From positions 1,348,248 through 1,412,247 of the forward strand of contig WBMW01005315.1 of assembly GCA_013396635.1 (NCBI GenBank): DNA of 64,000 nt. Direction: 5' to 3'. Shown here one piece after another: positions 56,831-64,000 of the stretch. Numbering within the stretch: position 1 is the first letter of the stretch; every line of letters starts with the position of its first letter. The notes below the pieces were generated by a model. That model saw only the letters and a program-made list of their open reading frames with translations, was not told the DNA's origin and did not search any database. Both the position numbers and the translations under genes were made by a program. This DNA comes from Penelope pileata (Eukaryota > Chordata > Aves > Galliformes > Cracidae).

Positions 56831-58300
56831 AAAAATTCTTCACGAAGTGGAGATTTTGGAAGGGTATCTCAGAGGATTCCTCTGTGCCAGCTAATTTAAT
56901 AAGGCAGAATATGAAGGTGCACGTAAACCCAGCTTGTAAGAACCCAGAAAAGCACGTAGGCAGACAACCACCCACTATCTGCACATAAGCTACTGCAAGG
57001 GCAGAGGCACATGGGAGCTGCTCTGTCTCCACCTCTCGTTTTTAACAGCTTACCCTGAACACGTCTCAGTGCCACGCCTGAAGGCCCAGGAAGAACCAGC
57101 CTGAACGTCAGAGCTGTAGGAAGTGACATTTTGCTCATACTTCTCCTTTTGGACAGAAACAGAGCTCGGGGATGCTGGTGGCGAACCAGTAGGGAGGGGC
57201 TGCTTCTCCTTTTCAAGAGATCCCCTGGGTGCGTTGATCATGCAAGGGAGGACCACAGCACTCGAGCTGCCTCAGCAGCTACCCCAGCACACAGTATTGC
57301 AAAGCTCATGGAGCTGTGCAGCATGAAGTATTTTCTACACCACAGACATTCAGCAGGAACCAGGCACCAGAAAAGATGGAATGCCCTCACAGCTGGGTCC
57401 AACTGCCCGAGAGTCCTCTCATTTTTAGCTGATGGAAGATCTCTGCTCAGTTGATGCAGCCAAGTGGTCTGAAAGACATATTGCTCAAAGAGCGATGGAT
57501 TTCTACATCCCTAGCCTGCACCCATCCAGAGCTGCTCTTTTCTCATGGAGATTATTTTGAGCAATATGGCGTGAGCTGCCATGAACACCATGCTGCAAGG
57601 GCACATGTGGTCCCCTAAACCTCAGAAGGATCTTTAGTCTAGGCAGAAACTGCAGAAAGAAGCAGCAAGCCTCAGATGAGCGGCTCCAGAAAAGAGAAGC
57701 TGTCCTGGAAGAATGCCCTGCAGCTCCACAGACTAAGAAATAAGGAAGCTGAAGTGCCACATCACCAACTAGACTTGTTCAGAAACAGAGACCCAGCTGT
57801 CTTTGCTGCTCAGAACCTGCACAGGGTTCTGCCTGAGGTTTACCTTCAGGCAGCACAAACTAGAAGTAATCTAACAGATGAACTTGTTTTAAGGAACTGC
57901 AGGCCTGCTCCTTCCTTTCAGAGAAGAACAGCTCTACTGCCTTCTCTTAAGATCTCCACTCTTCTCTCTTTTTGACCTTAAAAAGCCCGTAGACCCATTC
58001 CTAATTAAGAAGAGTGGGTGTGGTAAGAAACAGTGGCCAGATTTTGGTGGGTGAGAGGCCCATGCAGGCTTGCTCATCATTTTCAGTTTGAAAGCCAGGA
58101 ATTGCACAACACTGCATTGCAACACTCATTCCTTTCTCTTTGTCCCCCACTGCAACCAATGCAAAATTACTCTTGTCAATAAGCGTTTACCCTGAAGACG
58201 ATGCCACAACTGCACTAAATGTCTCTATAACCAATGAATTGCAAAAAGCAAAACAGTTCTCCAAGATTTGCTTGTATTGGGTCTTCTTTTTTTTTTTTTT

Positions 58301-58331
<31 letters not shown>

Positions 58332-61300
58332 GTAGGGGACAAGGCAAGGAGAAAAAAAATTAATGAAGTGTGAATATCTAATCTGTTACATAGAGAGGAA
58401 TGCTCGGGGGACTCGCAAGAACTTGTTTTGCTACATATTGAGCAACATCACATGGGAAAGCCTTGAAATTAGAGCAAATGCTTGAAGCCAGGGCGTAGCT
58501 GCCTTTTGGAACTCGTCCTTCATGAGCCTCATTTTATTAGAGAGCAGAGCTTTGCATCATCAGCCAGCATTCAGACCTGGACTGCACTTGATGACATTTC
58601 AGGATGGTGGTTACCATGGCTTTAAATAAATAAGGGTAAGTGTGAAATTACCGCTCACCAGGCAGAACAGGGAGGGACACAGCTTCCAAAGAGGACAAGT
58701 TTAGAAGACACTTAACCAGTAATAATAAAACAGAACGAGATAAAAAGCATCCTGGAGAGCAATCTTAATTCTCCCCGCTTTAATGCACAACAAATGTTAC
58801 CACTAAACAATCTCTTGTGGATAATTGTTATTCCTTCTGTGGATTCCTTGCTTTTTCTTACTGTCGCTGGTTTCCCCAGCTATCATATTTAACTATTCCC
58901 ATGGACAAAGGAATTAAAAAAAAGCACAATGCACGCTGTTGGCCTGCTGGGAGCACGATATTAAACTGCACACCACAAATACACCACAGCTTGCGCTGTG
59001 ATGTCAGCCAGCACAGGGCTTTCCAACATCACAAGGAGTTACAACACCATTCCAGGAACTGGCACAAGATGGTCCCAACTGGTGACGACCTGATGCTTGG
59101 GCAGCATGTCAGCAAGCCCTGCTCTGCTGAGCGTGCCATCCTTCAGACTGTAAGGAGAGAAGGTGCCTTAGCTAACTGTTATACATAACAAGTCACGTAG
59201 GCCATGAGATTCTTTAACTCTCCAGAAGATTGCATTTTGACACTGTTTCTGCACCACGCACTCTTCCATGATGGAAATCAAAAGACAGAATGGTAAAAAA
59301 CATGGGAAAAAAAACCCAACAGTTCTGCTCCTGACTCTGTTCATTGAGAGAGGCGAGTTTTCTGCCGGTGTCATTTGAAGTTTCCAGGGAAGAAAGGGAG
59401 GATGTCCTAAACACGCTCTCCCGAGCTATTAACTTCATTTTATGCCGCCCTTTTACAGCTGAAAAAGATGCTTAAGCTACTTAGCAGAAAGATCTTCAAA
59501 ATGTTAAATTGATAAAACGAAAAATAAATACAGGCTGCAAGCCAAGATTTTTTTCTCAGATGGGACGGAGGGTTTGTCAAGGATACAGCAAGACTCTGTG
59601 GACCTTAGTGAGGCGGCTTACAATTCCACCCTGAACTGGTTTTTAACCAGCAGCAGCACAAGTAAGTCTTCTCATGAGAAGTCTGCCAGATGTCAGCATC
59701 TAGCAGCGTGTCAGCACACAGTGAACTGGTCACATCTATTATTTCTGAGTTAGCAGGGCTCCATAGTCAACCATCACTCCAAAGCATTCCTACAGAAACC
59801 AATTTCTCCAGAAAAGTGAGCAGAAAGGTTTCTTCATCTATTGCAGACCAGCAGAGAACCCAGGGCAGATCTGAACTCACAGTGAGCCACGCTTCGGATG
59901 CAGACCTTTCAATGGCAGGCACAAAAGCAAAGGGCAGGCAGGCAACAACGTGGGGCACACCCCTGGAATCACTATTTGTAATAACCTCCCCTTCGCTTTG
60001 CAGAGCAAACACTGAGCTTGTCACACACGGCCACGCCATGCAGAGGTCACCCCTCTGCCACCTCAGATGTCTCACGGCACAAACAGCTGCGAGCTGCGCC
60101 AGCAGCCTGGAGAGAGAGACCCCTGACACTACAGGACAGCTACACACAGGGAAACCTTTCTGTACAAGGCTTTTTCTGCTGATGCAGCTCTTCCCAAATG
60201 TTGAAAAAAAGGAACTGTTAACGCATGTTGCCGTTCACCTGTGCTGGAATGCTCACAGTCACTGCACACAACGCTGGCCAGACAAAATGACCCAAATGTG
60301 GCAAAACGGCCTAGAATTCTCCCAGCTCTCCCTTGGTTACAGGAAAACAGCAAATAAAATACTTGGAAAACCGAAGTGGTTTTGTGCAAGTCAAATATGT
60401 ACACGCAGATGACATATTCCAATTTTTCTACTTGCTAAACACAGAAAGAGAGTCAAGTAAGGAAGAGGCAAAATGGTTCAGCAGCAGTTATAGCTGCACA
60501 AGAATAAACAAAAATGTAAGTCACTGCTTTTCCAGCCAGAATCCAGGAGGACACACAAAATGCACTGAGGAATAATGGCATACTACAAGCAAATGGATTT
60601 TGGATATAGAGGAAGTTTCTCCGAGAAGCCGATGGACTCAAATGGTTAAGACTCCCATCGTAGCAGCCAAGTCACTATTTTCAGCACAGCCATCAATTCA
60701 AATATGCTATGCCTCCCACTTCAAACAGCACTGAACAATACCAGACAATAACTGATTGAAAATGGGTTGCCAAATAACATCTCCACTGTTAACAGCTGCA
60801 TCCTGCAGAACGCCTGGGGGCTTGGCTTTGGGAGACTGCTCCTTTCTCGGAAGGGAGATGGATGCATCCAGCAGGACAACTAAAAGTAACAACACCAGGG
60901 TGCCTCGCAACTCCTGATTCAGTAGCAACCTAAGCACAAACCAAGAGGATGGAAAACTGTTACGTGGCTGCTCCTTGTTTTTCAGGAGCACACAACAGTC
61001 AACAATGATCTGCAGCGAAGAGTCCGAATCCCTCAAGGTGTTTACCCCTTGCAAGGCTACCAGCTGCTCACAGCAAAAATGGCACTGCCACCGGGACCAG
61101 CCCTTTTACTGATGGGGACTGACCGCTACTGCAGCCCCGTACTTCTCAGACACCCCCCACTCCTACCTGGATCTCTACCTGGATCTGCCCTCCTGGATGG
61201 CCAGGTGGGCCCCCCTGAGCCATGCTGGAAGCTGCAAGCACTCCCCAGCCACGGGGATCTGCCTGCACAGCCAGAGGCACCGAGATGTCACTCCCTGCTG

Positions 61301-63364
61301 GGTGCTGCGGGACAAACCCATCGGCATTTCTCACCATGGCATGGCCTGACCGAGCGGCAGGGATGGTGCTGCTGCTGGCTTCCCCCTCTGTGCCTGAAGA
61401 AAGGTGACCAAGACTTCCCCAACCAGAGGCCCCCCTCCTCCTCCTACTCAGGGCAGGAAAGATCAGATAACGACTCAAAGGAACAGATGTCATTTATGAA
61501 TCAAGCTGCTTTGCTGCAGCACCTAGACAGGAAGACACATCTCGATCAAGACACCAGCCTTCAAAATCTGCTGGCAGGCAGCAAGGTGCTCAGCAGCAAA
61601 CTTCCAGCAACCAAAACAGATAAAGGAAGGGACTGCAACACCTCCAGAGCAGAGACTACACCCGGGGCAAAGGAACAAACAGGAGTATTAACTCGTCATG
61701 GGATTGTATCTGGAATGCAAAACCAGACCAGAAGGGCTCGAGAGCAGCCTGTGCTGTGAGCTAAATAAGACAGAACTACAGAAGCTGTGTTTAAGGACAC
61801 GGGGATGCTACAGGGAACACAAAGCACTGACACATTTTGGGAGACTGCCATGGAAGAGGCAAACACCTGAAGCACACAGGTCTGAGCCTTGCCACACTTG
61901 CATAGCAGCGCTGGGGTTGTCCACTGGCGTACCTGGGGGGGAGCAGCAGCCTCCGCAGCATCAGCAACAGCCGACCTCCACAGGTCAGAGCAGGCTGGTG
62001 GGGGAGTCTGTGCAGGTCTCTGAGAGCACAGGGCTGCTCATGCTGAGCGAAGGCTGAATGTGCCAAGAAGGGTCGGCTGGTTGCAGCCCTGGGTGGGCCG
62101 GGGGGCTGTGGGTGCTTCTTGGGCACGGCCGGTTTGCTCCGAGCAGAAGTGGCACCGGAGGGAGGGGGCAGGCAGCAGGCGCTGCACAGCCCCGTGTCCC
62201 ACCTTCGCCCAGCCCCACGCTCGGCTGCAAACCTAAGAACTGAAACAGCGCTGCCCACACGTGTAATTTCTATGCGTTTTTCCGAGGTTCTCTAAAAGAA
62301 ATAAAAAAAAAAAATAAAAAATCACACTGGCTGCACGTGCAGCGGAGTGCCTCACGTCAGCGGACTTCCCCAGGGCACGACCTCTCCCACCAGGGGAAGC
62401 ACAAAGGGGTGGGGAAGGAACAGTCAGGTTCTCCAGCCTTGCAGCAGCTCTGCAGATGGGTGATGCCTGCCACGCACAAAAGCTGCGTCTTGCCTGACTG
62501 TCACTGCTACAAGCTGCACGCTGCCCAGCTCAGCGTGCCTTCGAGAAAGTCTTTAAACCCGTGTTGAGATCAGAATCACCCCACAGCCCTTTGTCAGCAC
62601 TCCTACAGCTACCCCAAACACCAGCAGAAGGTACTGAAGCGCTTAGAACCCCCCGACAGGCTCTGATGGCACGACCAAACAGTTACGACACGATTAATAT
62701 GGCTTCTACCTAATTTGCATATGCATTGAGGAAAGAAACGTCCTCGGAGCAGCTCAGCCACGGCACCCCAACCCCTAAGCAGCATCACTTCACCACGCAC
62801 CGAAATCGAACAGCGCCCGCACAGCACGAATGGGAGCAAAAAAAACCAGCCCAGCAGTCCACCCCAGGCCCTCTGCCTGAACTCCCCAGCGCGGAGGGCA
62901 GGCTCTGGGAGAAGCGATGCAGGCGTTGGGCAGCTGCCACGGGCTGTGAGCGCAGCTCCTGTTTTCGGCAGCCTCCCCTTGGGGCTGAGCGGTGCTGTCT
63001 GCGCGGTGCCGGAGCTCGGGGGCTCTGCCAGGGTGATGCGCGGCGGTGATGCTCCAAGCAGGCGGGTGGACAAAGCCAGGCGGGCAGCGAGGGGTCTGCA
63101 GCTCCCAAAAGCTTGCTGAGGATTATGTCCGAGCGACCGGAGGGAGAAGGTCTCATGCTGCTCTTCGCTTCGGCTCAGTGAGATCTCGACAAAGAAATAA
63201 AACCGTGTCAGCTCTTCCCGTCCAGGAGCGCTCGCCGTGCTCCAGCACTGACTCTTCGTCTCCGGAGTATTGCAGAAAGTTTCTTGAGGACAAAGCAGAC
63301 CGAGAAGAAATGTATACACAGATTCCTACTTGAAAAAATAAACCTACGTCTCCGTAGTAGTTCT
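56831..63364. other. Moderately GC-rich region, no gene recognised
   Basis: I could not identify an exon of a known protein on either strand. The longest frames are at 59690-60412 (240 codons, plus) and 61049-61759 (236 codons, plus). Neither has a recognisable domain, signal peptide or repeat. A T24-G22 tract lies at 58287-58332 and a short A-rich tract at about 62299-62321. If the AT-rich block at 55.8-56.8 kb is a 3' UTR, this region may contain introns of that minus-strand gene. Confidence 0.45.
58287..58332. repeat. T24 directly followed by G22 homopolymers
   Basis: The plus strand carries 24 T (58287-58310) and then 22 G (58311-58332). On the minus strand this is C22 followed by A24. 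Such a G run can form intramolecular quadruplexes and is hard to sequence, so both lengths are approximate. Confidence 0.9.
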
Positions 63365-64000
63365 GCGATTTATTCGGACAGAATACAAGAGAATTAACCG
63401 TTTTGCAGCGAATCCACCCCAAATCCGAGCCCTTTTCTGTATAGCACTGCATCGTCGCTATACGGCGTCAAGAGCCGGCACCACCGGAATGTACACAGTG
63501 AGAGAAAAGGAGTGAAGCTCTTCTCGCCCAAGGAGCCGACCTCACTACTGACACAGCTATAAAAATAAGGTCTAGGCAAGGTCCAAAAGTGTTCAAGTTT
63601 CAATAAATAGCGATCAATGCCCCAGATCCGCACTGGCACAGGACGGGGGGACTGGCACAGGACAGCTCCGGGCACAGCCACCTCCTCCCGGGCGCGAGCT
63701 CAGAGCCCTCAGCGGCAAAATTAAAGCTCTAGAGAAAGACAGGAGTTAAAAAAAAAAAAAACAAAAAAAAATCTTTATCGGTGCCAAGAAAATATACATA
63801 GCCATATCACGTTTTAAATAGATAGATATAGATATATATAAACGCACATCTCTTCGAAAGGGCACGACTCTGGCTTCGTTTTGCCTTTTTTTTTCTCCTT
63901 TCTTTTTCCTTTTTCTCCAAACTTCGGAAAGCTCACCGCTCGCGACACGCTTCGGGCGGGCGCGTTAGCAAACATAGATATATATATATATATATATATA
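63365..64000. other. CpG-containing window edge with A/T tracts, unassigned
   Basis: This is a CpG-rich stretch with minus-strand AATAAA at 63369-63374, plus-strand AATAAA at about 63602-63607, A-rich tracts at 63748-63770 and pyrimidine-rich DNA at 63880-63920. It could be the 3' end of a minus-strand gene lying to the right, or the edge of a CpG island. No coding exon is recognisable. Confidence 0.35.
63974..64000. repeat. (TA)n microsatellite at the window edge
   Basis: An alternating TA run follows CATAGATA and continues to the last base, so its full length is unknown. A related GATA/TA-rich patch lies at 63819-63840. Confidence 0.85.

Noticed and set aside
62609..63319. 236-codon minus-strand ORF near the right edge
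   Set aside because: Its composition reflects GC-rich non-coding DNA. I see no domain, and other frames are open over the same bases.
1..64000. CRISPR arrays, operons, ribosome-binding sites and other prokaryotic features
   Set aside because: The window is spliced vertebrate nuclear DNA with LINE and LTR repeats; no spaced direct-repeat array is present.
1..64000. tRNA, rRNA or microRNA genes
   Set aside because: I saw no recognisable A/B-box pair with a cloverleaf, no rRNA block and no hairpin that I could support by eye. A covariance-model scan would be needed to exclude them.

Overview
This window is vertebrate nuclear DNA, almost certainly from a bird. It carries spliced genes with GT-AG introns, many fragments of CR1 (the dominant avian LINE, with its ATTCTATGA-type 3' ends) and solo LTRs of avian endogenous retrovirus type. 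The species cannot be fixed from sequence alone. Seven isolated N bases mark contig joins in a draft assembly.

Two protein-coding genes are certain, arranged head to head around one CpG-rich promoter near 14.9-15.7 kb. To the left, on the minus strand, is the 5' end of HOOK3, a dynein-adaptor/microtubule linker. Coding exon 1 (15408-15464) and exon 2 (512-597) are present, separated by an intron of about 14.8 kb, and the rest of the gene lies beyond position 1. To the right, on the plus strand, is the complete coding sequence of RNF170, an ER-membrane RING E3 ubiquitin ligase. Its six coding exons between 21947 and 36658 join in phase to 256 codons plus a stop. The same divergent pair exists in human 8p11, so the linkage is ancient.

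Layout: 1-15.4 kb is HOOK3 exon 2 plus intron 1, which contains three solo-LTR-like elements (5245-6215, 8893-9413, about 13246-13722). 14.9-15.7 kb is the bidirectional promoter. 15.7-36.9 kb is RNF170, with CR1 fragments in its introns, a hAT-like DNA transposon split by a CR1, and a 1.4-kb CR1 copy that still shows a reverse-transcriptase domain. 36.9-41 kb is AT-rich downstream sequence and CR1. 41.3-45.7 kb is CR1-derived and unique DNA duplicated around N joins, which looks like an assembly artefact. 45.7-55.7 kb has no recognisable gene apart from a CR1 fragment. 55.77-56.83 kb is AT-rich, ORF-poor DNA that reads like the 3' UTR of an unidentified minus-strand transcript. 56.8-64 kb is more GC-rich, with two ORFs of about 240 codons that I do not recognise.

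I found no convincing new biological system. The items most worth a second look are the N-flanked duplications, the nested hAT/CR1 element, the orphan 3'-UTR-like block, the lack of a visible THAP1 downstream of RNF170, and a palindromic 10-bp tandem repeat next to a contig join.
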